In this document: positions 1 to 6,215 of the stretch, in pieces
Layout of the letters: every line of letters starts with the position of its first letter
Numbering within the stretch: the stretch's first letter is position 1
Source: an uncultured Prevotella sp.
GTDB taxonomy: Bacteria; Bacteroidota; Bacteroidia; Bacteroidales; Bacteroidaceae
Assembly (NCBI GenBank): GCA_900548195.1
Contig: URJQ01000134.1
Span: 1 to 6,384, forward strand
Direction of reading: 5' to 3'
Length of the DNA stretch: 6,384 bases
Program-made: the position numbers and the translations under genes
Notes under the pieces: generated by a model
What the model was told of the DNA's origin: nothing
Seen by the model: only the letters and a program-made list of their open reading frames with translations
Database searches by the model: none

Positions 1-63
1 TAACTGCATTGAGGGAGCCGTGAATATATCTAACTGAGGATTCGGATCTGTCTTTCTAAACAT
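1..63 (-). CDS. IS transposase, N-terminal fragment (continues past left edge)
   Basis: Reading the minus strand from the ATG at 63-61 gives 21 open codons, starting MFRKTDPNPQLDIFTAPS, with no stop before the window ends. From memory, this opening (MF.. then xPQLDIF/MF then (T/S)xPS) matches transposases common in Prevotella and Bacteroides genomes, of the IS5/IS1182-like DDE type with an N-terminal DUF772-like domain. No catalytic residue is visible because only the extreme N-terminus is present, so the family is a recollection, not a demonstration. A near-consensus Bacteroidota -7 element lies 24 bases upstream, and no Shine-Dalgarno sequence is evident. The element would occupy the sequence left of the window, with its right end somewhere in about 100-217. 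Whether the full gene is intact cannot be judged. The alternative is a non-IS protein with a chance-similar start. Confidence 0.6.
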   Translation of the reverse strand, partial: MFRKTDPNPQLDIFTAPSMQL

Positions 64-87
64 AATTTTTCTGTTTGATTGATGATG

Positions 88-95
88 TAAAGATA
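88..95 (-). promoter_or_regulatory. Candidate -7 element for the transposase
   Basis: The minus strand reads TATCTTTA here, one base off the Bacteroidota -7 consensus TAnnTTTG, 24 bases before the transposase ATG. The nearest upstream TTG is only 16 bases away, against the usual 19-20 for a -33 box, so the promoter is plausible but imperfect. Its position before an otherwise unserved start codon is the main support. Confidence 0.4.
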
Positions 96-200
96 CAAAA
101 AATATTCCAGACAACAGCATAAATCAGGGATTATTTTTCGTGAAATATAAACATTTTAAACAGACCTTACTTTTTAAAGTGGGCTCAGTAATAAACAGTT

Positions 201-212
201 GACCTATAGGTC
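201..212. repeat. Perfect 12-bp palindrome
   Basis: The sequence gacctataggtc equals its own reverse complement. It abuts the run of A residues that ends the long inverted repeat at 218-304 and lies between that repeat and the transposase start. There is no loop, so it is better suited to a dimeric protein site or a recombination or insertion target than to an RNA hairpin. No function can be assigned from sequence alone. Confidence 0.5.
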
Positions 213-213
213 G

Positions 214-304
214 AAAAAAAACTATCAGGAATACAGTGCCTGAATATAATATAAACATTGATGGCTTATAAAAACTTATTAGGCACCGTGTTTCTGATAG
301 TTTT
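214..304 (-). terminator. Long imperfect inverted repeat with T8 tract, probable terminator of the receptor transcript
   Basis: The arms at 218-241 and 281-304 match as inverted repeats at 21 of 24 positions, including an unbroken 11 bp (aaaactatcag) at the outer end and 6 bp (gtgcct) at the inner end, around a 39-base AT-rich loop. All three differences are transitions. On the minus strand the 3' arm runs into eight T residues (221-214), and the structure begins 87 bases after the receptor stop codon, as a factor-independent terminator would. The loop is longer than usual for a terminator. As plus-strand RNA the stem pairs slightly better, with two G-U wobbles and one mismatch, so a bidirectional role or a small inverted-repeat element is possible. 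Confidence 0.45.
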
Positions 305-391
305 GTCATTTTGTCCGAAAGTCCCAATAGTACGTCCCAGATTGCTCTATATGTTTTATACAGGCAGACGCCCAAACAACATATTATTGTC

Positions 392-2428
392 TTAGTTTAT
401 AGAGAACCTTACTCCAAACCTGAACCAGCTGCCAGGCTGAGGGATGCTCACATAGTCATAATATTTCTTGTCGAAGATATTTGAACCGTCGATGTAGGCA
501 GACCATTTTGCGGTGTCCCATGAGAGACGACCGTCGAGCAAGGCATAAGCTGGATTGCTCTTGCCCTCTCTGTCCTGCCAGCGCCATGAAAGACTGAGGT
601 TCAGGTTCTTCCATATCTTGCTGTCGGCAGAGACTATCACCTTGTGACGAAGGTAATCCATAGCATATTTGCTCATGATTACATCCACGTCATAGTCTGA
701 TTCCTCATATATATAACTGTATTGCACGCCGATTTTCCTTACAAGAGCATTATCACCCCACAGTTGGCGAGGCAGCATCTGAAGGTTGATTTCCGCTCCT
801 TTATTGTCCATCTGGAAGTTTACAGAGTGGAAAATGCCGTCAGAGACCTTGTTGGCATCATTGTAAGTCACCCAGTCTATCATATTCTTCTTGTGGCTGT
901 AGAATCCCTGCACTTCGGCAATGAAGCCGCGAGTGGTGTATCTTCCGCCAATCTGATAGTCGGTTGTCTTCTCAGGCTTCAGGTCGGAGTTGCCTTCTAT
1001 GTTCGTACCGCTGTAGTAAAGGTCGGTGAAAGTAGGCATGCGGAGTCCCATGTTCCATGAGGCGTACAATTTCCAAGCCTCTGTAGGACGGTAACTTACG
1101 TCGATTCCAGGGTAGAAGCGCCATTTGGTGTCAAGACCATCATTGATGTTTGCCATAAGTCCGAGAGAGACAGTCCATTGCTTCAGCAACACGTCATGCT
1201 CCAAGAAAGCTGATACATTGGCACGCTGGTCGCGATATTTATAGAATTTGTCATTCTCGCCATCATGTCCTCCCGTGGCTTGCCATTCATCTTCAGGGAG
1301 CAATTTGCCGAGCTTAGTGCTGCGGATGCGCTCATCCCTTATCTCAAAGCCGAGGGATGTTCTGCCCAAAAGGCTCTCCATCCATGCGTTGAGGGAGGCA
1401 CCTTTGGATTCCACCTTGTGGAAATTCTCTCCAGCAGGATTGTCTTTATGCCACTGATAATGGTCATACCAGCGATTCAGATAGAGTTGAGGGGAAAGAT
1501 GAATGCGACCCAACTGGATGTCAGCACCCACAGCAGCCATCCATCTCTCATTGCTTTCCCACTGGTCTGTGCTTGAAGCACCGTAGAAAGTATTTGCTGC
1601 GTAAGGTTTATAACTGTAACCTACCTGTCCGTTCACCTTCACATTGCTGCCGATAGTGGCGTTGCCCTGATAGAAAAGGCGGGTGGAAGAGAATTCGCTG
1701 TTTGGCGTAGCACCGTCACAACGGGTATATCCACCAGATAATTGTGAATGGAATGTGCCAAAAGTAGCGCCTATTGAGGCGTTGCCACCGGCATATCCGT
1801 ACTGTCCTCCTACGAGATGCACCTGTGCTCCGTTGCCAGTCTGACGCGTAACAATATTTATTACGCCATTGAAAGCGGAGGTGCCATACACTCTTGCCGC
1901 AGGGCCTTCAAGCACTTCGATGCGCTCTATGTCCTCCGGAGAAACTGGAAAATCTGCAGAAAGATGGCCGGTATGAGGTGAGGAAATGTTGACACCATTC
2001 AATAAAATGGTAATCTGGTCAAAGTTTCCTCCGCGAACGGAAATGTCCGTCTGTACACCAAAGCCACCGCGCTGACGGACATCCACGCCTGTAGCTAACT
2101 TTAAAATGTCATTGATACTCTCTGCCGCCGCACGATGAATATCGTCACGGGTGATGACAGAAACAATCTTGGCAGACTCCTGGAGAGTCAGCGGAGCACG
2201 AGAGCCGGTCACTACCACCTCGTCGAGTCGCAATTCTGAGCGGGAAAGCGTGTCCTCTGCCACCTCTGGACGGGCGCTCAGTCCCTCTGCCTTGGCGTGG
2301 GAGAGAGTAGCAACGCTGAGAGTGCCGATGAGAACTTCACGTCCCATGCACGCAAACAAGGCGTAACCCTTGCGTGAGAAGTGCTTGAAACGGAAAGACT
2401 TCTGCTCACAGAAATTGTTTTTCTGCAT
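392..2428 (-). CDS. TonB-dependent outer-membrane receptor, BtuB-like size class
   Basis: A complete 678-residue TonB-dependent receptor, which imports a scarce ligand across the outer membrane using energy from TonB-ExbBD. Residues 1-47 form a long signal region: basic and polar to about 20, then a hydrophobic stretch (GTLSVATLSHAKA) with likely cleavage after an Ala near 45-47. A TonB-box-like segment LDEVVVTGSRAP is at 68-79. The plug domain covers about 83-195 and includes DISVRGGNFDQITILLNGV and EDIERIEVLEGPAARVYGTSAFNGVINIVTR. The rest is the 22-strand barrel, with the family motifs RMPTFTDLYY (463-472), NSDLKPEKTTDYQIG (480-494) and NIFDKKYYDY (650-659), ending in alternating aromatics (GSWFRFGVRFSIN). 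It lacks the SusC N-terminal carboxypeptidase-like domain and there is no SusD partner, so it is not a SusCD glycan importer. The size resembles cobalamin or siderophore receptors, but the substrate is not determined and there is no cobalamin riboswitch upstream. The leader is A-rich without a Shine-Dalgarno site, and tcdA lies 101 bp upstream on the same strand. Confidence 0.93.
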   Translation of the reverse strand: MQKNNFCEQKSFRFKHFSRKGYALFACMGREVLIGTLSVATLSHAKAEGLSARPEVAEDTLSRSELRLDEVVVTGSRAPLTLQESAKIVSVITRDDIHRAAAESINDILKLATGVDVRQRGGFGVQTDISVRGGNFDQITILLNGVNISSPHTGHLSADFPVSPEDIERIEVLEGPAARVYGTSAFNGVINIVTRQTGNGAQVHLVGGQYGYAGGNASIGATFGTFHSQLSGGYTRCDGATPNSEFSSTRLFYQGNATIGSNVKVNGQVGYSYKPYAANTFYGASSTDQWESNERWMAAVGADIQLGRIHLSPQLYLNRWYDHYQWHKDNPAGENFHKVESKGASLNAWMESLLGRTSLGFEIRDERIRSTKLGKLLPEDEWQATGGHDGENDKFYKYRDQRANVSAFLEHDVLLKQWTVSLGLMANINDGLDTKWRFYPGIDVSYRPTEAWKLYASWNMGLRMPTFTDLYYSGTNIEGNSDLKPEKTTDYQIGGRYTTRGFIAEVQGFYSHKKNMIDWVTYNDANKVSDGIFHSVNFQMDNKGAEINLQMLPRQLWGDNALVRKIGVQYSYIYEESDYDVDVIMSKYAMDYLRHKVIVSADSKIWKNLNLSLSWRWQDREGKSNPAYALLDGRLSWDTAKWSAYIDGSNIFDKKYYDYVSIPQPGSWFRFGVRFSIN

Positions 2429-2454
2429 TGTTTGTTTTTGTTATTATTAAGATG

Positions 2455-2487
2455 AAATATAAAAATGTGCAACATTTGGCGTCGCAC
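2455..2487 (-). terminator. Hairpin with U-tract between tcdA and the receptor gene
   Basis: On the minus strand GTGCGAC, a 7-base loop and GTTGCAC form a 7-bp stem (2487-2467) with one G-U wobble, followed at once by ATTTTTATATTT. The same sequence on the plus strand gives an A-C mismatch at the wobble position, so the stem favours minus-strand RNA. It sits 42 bases after the tcdA stop and 38 bases before the receptor ATG, and could end the tcdA transcript or attenuate read-through. I see no good TAnnTTTG promoter for the receptor in this 101-bp gap; the closest, TATATTTC at 2461-2454, lacks a TTG at the right distance. Confidence 0.42.
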
Positions 2488-2529
2488 TTCTTGTTTCTTT
2501 TGTCTTATAAAGGTTGGCTAAAAGGCTGC

Positions 2530-3363
2530 TTATTCATTGTTATCACGCTCTTCCATGTCGGCAGAGACGGTGAAAGAGGTTATCTTTTGCATCACCAATC
2601 CTGCCAAAGTAAAGCCGAATATGCCCGTGATATGGCTCAGCGAACCATTTGTCTGCGCCTTCTTTATCAGCGTAGCTTGCTCCTTCAGGCGTGGATCGTC
2701 GCTGGAATCTGGCATCTCTATCTCCGTTCCGAGGTTGTCGAGAGGCAGTTCATCGCTATATACGCACTGGAATTTCTGCTGTGGGATGGTCTTGGCACGC
2801 TTCAGTTTCTTGCGCAAAGCCGCGCCGAGAGGGTCGTTTCTTACCTTCCAGAATTCAGCTACTTTCACCCTCGTAGGGTCTATTCTCAGAGCTGCGCCCA
2901 TCGAAGAGAACAGTGTCACGGTAGGAATGCTTGTGGCATGCAGGATGAGATTTGCCTTGTCTTTCAGCGAATCGATGGCGTCAATGACGAAATCATATTC
3001 CTCCAAGTGAAATTCATCAGCCGTCTCTTTGGAGTAAAGTCGCTGTATGGCAGTGATTTCCGCACATGGGTTGATGTCGAGGAGGCGTGAGCGGAGTGCT
3101 TCCACTTTGGGTTCGCCTATCGTCTTGACCGTTGCCATGAGCTGGCGGTTGCAGTTTGTGATGCAGACGCAGTCGGCATCCACTATGGTGAGGTGCCTTA
3201 ATCCGGAGCGGACAAGGCTTTCTGCGCACCAAGAACCGACGCCACCGACGCCAAACAATATCACTTTCGCCCTGCCAAGGCGTTCCATATTGTCTGCGCC
3301 AAGCAAGAGTGAGGAGCGGCGTAGCAATCCTTTTTCCAGTTCAGAGTTATTCAAATCCTGCAT
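2530..3363 (-). CDS. tcdA: tRNA threonylcarbamoyladenosine dehydratase (ThiF/E1-like)
   Basis: A 277-residue ThiF/MoeB/E1-superfamily enzyme of the TcdA (CsdL/YgdL) group. In that group ATP is used to cyclise t6A at position 37 of ANN-decoding tRNAs to ct6A, supporting decoding in the cytoplasm. Visible features: an N-terminal RRSSLLLGADNMERL segment, the nucleotide-binding loop GVGGVGSW at 38-45, VDAD at 61-64 closing the next beta strand, NCNRQ at 70-74 with the conserved Arg near the phosphate site, IDAIDSLKDK at 127-136, and the C-terminal NGSLSHITGIFG helix at 239-250. There is no C-terminal rhodanese or UBA domain, which argues against MoeB, ThiF or HesA-type fusions, and the length is close to the E. 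coli enzyme (about 268). The frame stays open upstream to an ATG at 3501, but that start lies upstream of the promoter. The ATG at 3363 has AAAGGAA ten bases before it and matches the family N-terminus. Confidence 0.93.
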   Translation of the reverse strand: MQDLNNSELEKGLLRRSSLLLGADNMERLGRAKVILFGVGGVGSWCAESLVRSGLRHLTIVDADCVCITNCNRQLMATVKTIGEPKVEALRSRLLDINPCAEITAIQRLYSKETADEFHLEEYDFVIDAIDSLKDKANLILHATSIPTVTLFSSMGAALRIDPTRVKVAEFWKVRNDPLGAALRKKLKRAKTIPQQKFQCVYSDELPLDNLGTEIEMPDSSDDPRLKEQATLIKKAQTNGSLSHITGIFGFTLAGLVMQKITSFTVSADMEERDNNE

Positions 3364-3373
3364 ATTTTCTATA

Positions 3374-3380
3374 TTCCTTT
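3374..3380 (-). promoter_or_regulatory. Ribosome binding site deciding the tcdA start
   Basis: The minus strand reads AAAGGAA, separated by ten bases from the ATG at 3363. It is the clearest Shine-Dalgarno-like sequence before any start in this window and favours the 277-residue tcdA product over the 46-residue-longer open frame starting at 3501. Confidence 0.55.
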
Positions 3381-3419
3381 CGCAAGTGTAGTGTATCACC
3401 TGCTTTTTATTTCGCGGTG

Positions 3420-3450
3420 CAAAAGTACGAAAAAACATCCGAAAGAACAA
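3420..3450 (-). promoter_or_regulatory. tcdA: Bacteroidota-type promoter of tcdA
   Basis: On the minus strand a TTG at 3450-3448 is followed after exactly 20 bases by TACTTTTG at 3427-3420, a full match to the -33 TTG / -7 TAnnTTTG promoter of Bacteroidota primary sigma factor, continuing as TTTGCA. The predicted start site lies near 3413, giving a leader of about 50 bases that includes the AAAGGAA ribosome binding site. Confidence 0.75.
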
Positions 3451-3534
3451 GAAACAAGTCGGTTCATTATGAAAATAAACTGTAGAAAATGACAATTTCA
3501 CATAGTAATATGCCTGTTTCTGAATTCTTATTAG

Positions 3535-3542
3535 TAACTTTG
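3535..3542 (+). promoter_or_regulatory. -7 element of the yfhO promoter
   Basis: The plus strand reads TAACTTTG, a full match to TAnnTTTG, continuing as TTTGCAC, 28 bases before the ATG at 3571. No TTG sits at the expected 19-20 bases upstream, so the -33 box is degenerate. The predicted leader is short, about 20 bases, A-rich (gtaaactattaaata) and without a Shine-Dalgarno sequence, which is normal for this phylum. It diverges from the tcdA promoter, the two -7 elements lying about 107 bp apart. Confidence 0.65.
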
Positions 3543-3570
3543 CACGGGAAAAACAGTAAACTATTAAATA

Positions 3571-6099
3571 ATGAACGCATTGAAACGCTTTTGGATAGAC
3601 GGCGTGATGGTGGTGCTATTCGCCTTCATCTCGTTTGCCTATTTCTTCCCTGCCGATACAGAAGGCAGGATTCTCTTCCGTCATGACTCCGCCGCCAGTC
3701 GCGGTTTGGGACATGAGACGAGTGTCTATTACGAAAAGACTGGCGAGACATCACGCTGGACAGGCGCCGTATTCTCAGGTATGCCTACCTATCAGTCGTC
3801 TCCGAGTTACAGTAGTTCGAGCAGTCTCGCCAAGGTGATGAATGCTTACCATCTCTGGCTTCCGGAGAATGTATGGTACGTATTCGTATATCTTCTCGGC
3901 TTCTACCTCCTGCTGCGTGCCTTCGATTTCCGTTGGTATCTTGCCGCTTTGGGAGCCATAGTGTGGGCTTTCTCCAGCTATTTCTTTATCATCATCGCTG
4001 CCGGACATATCTGGAAGGTGATGGCTTTGGCGTATCTTCCACCGATGATAGCCGGCATTCTACTGGCTTATAGAGGTAAATACCTTGCAGGATTGATAGT
4101 TACGGGCATATTCTCTGCCTTCGAAGTCAATGCCAATCACGTGCAGATGACCTACTATTACCTCTTTATCATCCTTTTCCTTGTCATAGGTTTCCTCGTG
4201 GATGCTATCAGGCAGAAGCGTATGGCGCACTTTGTCAAAGCCACAGCAGTGTGTGCTCTGGGTGCAATATTGGGCATTGCTGCCAATATTTCCAATCTGT
4301 ATCACACTTGGGAGTATCAGAAAGAGACCATGCGAGGCAAGAGCGAACTCGTGAAGGATAATTCTGCAAACCAGACTTCTACAGGTCTTGACCGTGATTA
4401 TATCACGCAGTGGAGCTATGGAATCAGCGAGACCTGGACTCTGCTCGTGCCTAACACCAAGGGTGGAGCATCCAATATCAGTATGCTTGAGAGTCCTCAG
4501 GCGCAGGAAAAGGCTGATCCGATGTATGCACAAGTGTATCAGCAGATGGGGCAATATTGGGGCAATCAGCCTGGCACATCAGGTCCTGTGTATGTAGGAG
4601 CCTTCGTATTGCTGCTCTTTGTGCTTGGTCTTTTCATCGTGAAAGGCAGCATAAAGTGGGCTTTGCTCGGCGCTACTATCCTCTCAATACTGCTCTCGTG
4701 GGGCAGAAACTTCATGGGATTGACCGATTTCTTCATCGACTATGTGCCGATGTATGCCAAGTTCCGCACCGTGGCTTCCATCCTCGTGATAGCGGAATTT
4801 ACCATTCCTTTGCTGGCAATGCTTGCCCTCAAGAAGTATATAGAGGAGCCTGACTGTGTCAAGTGCAAGCGTTTCCCTAAGCTCAATTTCCTCCATCTCT
4901 CGCTCGCATTGACGGGAGGTGTCGCTCTTCTCTTTGCTATTGCTCCGACATTGTTCTTCGACCAGTTTGTAAGCGATGCAGAGATGCACGCATTATCGCA
5001 GATTCCAGCCGACCAGCTCAACCCTCTCGTAGCCAATCTCAAGGCAATGCGTGTGGCAATATTCACCGCAGACTGCTGGAGAAGCGTGATAATCATCCTC
5101 ATAGGATTTGCTGCTCTCATGGCTTTCAAATACAAGAAGATGACTGCTACGATGATGGTAGGCGTGCTCGCTCTGCTCTGTCTCGTGGATATGTGGCAGG
5201 TAAACAAGCGTTATCTCAATGATGATATGTTCGTAAGCAATACCATTCGCGACTCAGAACAGGAGATGACTGCCACTGATAAGCAGATTCTGATGGATAA
5301 AGACCCTGACTATCGCGTGCTCAACTTTGCCTCCGACACATTCAATGAGAACGAGACCAGCTACTATCACAAGAGCATTGGCGGCTATCATGCAGCAAAA
5401 TTGCGCCGCTATCAGGAACTCATCGAGAGATATATCTCGCCTGAAATGCAGACCACTATGAACGCTGTAATCAGTGCTCAGGGCGATATGACGAAGGTAA
5501 ATGGTGACTCTATCTATCCGGTCATCAATATGCTCAACACCAAATACTTCATATTCCCTCTACAGGGCGGTCAGACCACACCGATAATGAACCCTTACGC
5601 ACAGGGACAGGCTTGGTTTGTCGATGAAGTGAAGTATGTGGATAATGCCAATCAGGAACTTGATGCCCTCGGAAAAGAGAACCTTCACAATGTCGCTGTG
5701 GCAGACAAGAAGTTTGAAAGCGTATTGGGAAAGAGTAACACCCAGGACTCTACCTCTATGGCGAAAGTCATTTCTTACGAACCAAACTCACTTACTTATG
5801 ATGTAAGTTCCAAGAATGGCGGTGTGCTTGTGTTCTCCGAAATCTATTATAATGGCTGGACTGCCACAGTAGATGGCGAGCCTGTGGAGATAGGCAGAGT
5901 GAACTATGTGCTTCGTGCCATAAATATCGAGGGCGGAAAGCATAAGGTAGTGCTTGAGTTTAAGCCTACTTCGGTGAAGACTACCGAGGCAATCGCTTAC
6001 GCAGCCCTTGCTATCATCGTGCTTACCATTATCCTTTCCTGCGTGATAATGGTGCGCAATGAGAAGAAAAAGCAGGCATCTGATGATGTGAAAGAGTAG
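3571..6099 (+). CDS. YfhO-family polytopic membrane protein
   Basis: A complete 842-residue integral inner-membrane protein of the YfhO family (Pfam YfhO, GT-C-like architecture). In Bacillus, YfhO is linked to glycosylation of lipoteichoic acid; Bacteroidota make no LTA, so a transfer of sugars to another surface polymer is inference. About 13-14 hydrophobic segments are visible, near 11-28, 101-117, 122-142, 148-166, 171-185, 195-212, 223-242, 340-357, 362-377, 401-420, 441-462, 504-519, 525-540 and 807-827. The first loop (29-100) carries FRHDSAASRG and WTGAVFSGMPTYQ. A large extramembrane domain lies at about 541-800, with YRVLNFASDTFNENETSYYHK, IGGYHAAKLRRYQEL and, near its end, the family signature SEIYYNGWTATVDGEPVEI at 756-774. 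The C-terminal tail is charged (NEKKKQASDDVKE). A short polar loop contains CVKC at 429-432. TAA in frame at 3565-3567 makes the ATG at 3571 the first possible start. The gene stands alone. Confidence 0.93.
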   Translation: MNALKRFWIDGVMVVLFAFISFAYFFPADTEGRILFRHDSAASRGLGHETSVYYEKTGETSRWTGAVFSGMPTYQSSPSYSSSSSLAKVMNAYHLWLPENVWYVFVYLLGFYLLLRAFDFRWYLAALGAIVWAFSSYFFIIIAAGHIWKVMALAYLPPMIAGILLAYRGKYLAGLIVTGIFSAFEVNANHVQMTYYYLFIILFLVIGFLVDAIRQKRMAHFVKATAVCALGAILGIAANISNLYHTWEYQKETMRGKSELVKDNSANQTSTGLDRDYITQWSYGISETWTLLVPNTKGGASNISMLESPQAQEKADPMYAQVYQQMGQYWGNQPGTSGPVYVGAFVLLLFVLGLFIVKGSIKWALLGATILSILLSWGRNFMGLTDFFIDYVPMYAKFRTVASILVIAEFTIPLLAMLALKKYIEEPDCVKCKRFPKLNFLHLSLALTGGVALLFAIAPTLFFDQFVSDAEMHALSQIPADQLNPLVANLKAMRVAIFTADCWRSVIIILIGFAALMAFKYKKMTATMMVGVLALLCLVDMWQVNKRYLNDDMFVSNTIRDSEQEMTATDKQILMDKDPDYRVLNFASDTFNENETSYYHKSIGGYHAAKLRRYQELIERYISPEMQTTMNAVISAQGDMTKVNGDSIYPVINMLNTKYFIFPLQGGQTTPIMNPYAQGQAWFVDEVKYVDNANQELDALGKENLHNVAVADKKFESVLGKSNTQDSTSMAKVISYEPNSLTYDVSSKNGGVLVFSEIYYNGWTATVDGEPVEIGRVNYVLRAINIEGGKHKVVLEFKPTSVKTTEAIAYAALAIIVLTIILSCVIMVRNEKKKQASDDVKE

Positions 6100-6124
6100 G
6101 GATGAAACAGCGGACCCCATCTAA

Positions 6125-6156
6125 TGGAATCATGGAGCTTACATGATTCTAATTTT
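6125..6156 (+). terminator. First hairpin after yfhO
   Basis: TGGAATCATG (6125-6134) and CATGATTCTA (6142-6151) pair over 10 bp, with one G-U wobble, around a 7-base loop, and are followed by attttcg. It begins 25 bases after the yfhO stop codon, so it is a good candidate for the intrinsic terminator of that gene, although the U-tract is only four long. Confidence 0.5.
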
Positions 6157-6164
6157 CGCAATAC

Positions 6165-6201
6165 TAAGTAGGTAATCAAAATTGTTTTGATTACCTACTT
6201 A
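6165..6201. terminator. Perfect 17-bp hairpin, probable second (bidirectional) terminator
   Basis: The arm taagtaggtaatcaaaa (6165-6181) is followed by a three-base loop ttg and its exact reverse complement (6185-6201). Because the arms are A/T-rich next to the loop and perfectly symmetric, the structure is equally stable on both strands. What follows is attgacttta on the plus strand, not a clean U-run, so termination is likely but unproven. It lies 13 bases beyond the first hairpin and may also insulate yfhO from transcription entering from the right. Confidence 0.6.
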
Positions 6202-6215
6202 TTGACTTTATACAT

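Noticed and set aside
144..259. Direct repeat aatataaacatt (144-155 and 248-259) as an insertion target duplication
   Set aside because: It is AT-rich, one copy lies in the loop of the inverted repeat, and the two copies do not bracket any element visible here; chance is an adequate explanation without the other end of the insertion sequence.
124..375. Open frame of 83 codons on the minus strand between the receptor gene and the transposase
   Set aside because: It is AT-rich, lacks recognisable family features or a ribosome binding site, and runs through both arms and the T8 tract of the inverted repeat, which explains its composition better than coding.
2429..2529. Cobalamin riboswitch ahead of the BtuB-like receptor
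   Set aside because: The gap is only 101 bases and shows a single small hairpin rather than the multi-stem riboswitch fold.
2428..3090. Open frame of 220 codons on the plus strand opposite tcdA
   Set aside because: It is antisense to a well-supported ThiF-family gene, has no plausible domain content (Arg/Cys/Ser-rich), and its start overlaps the receptor start codon; it is a shadow of the tcdA codon pattern.
3364..3501. N-terminal extension of tcdA to the ATG at 3501
   Set aside because: The extra 46 codons cover the full promoter match at 3420-3450 and translate to a sequence foreign to the family; the ATG at 3363 has a ribosome binding site and the expected N-terminus.
4060..4554. Open frame of 164 codons on the minus strand within yfhO
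   Set aside because: It is antisense to a clear membrane protein gene, with His- and Cys-rich low-sense translation and no promoter or ribosome binding site.
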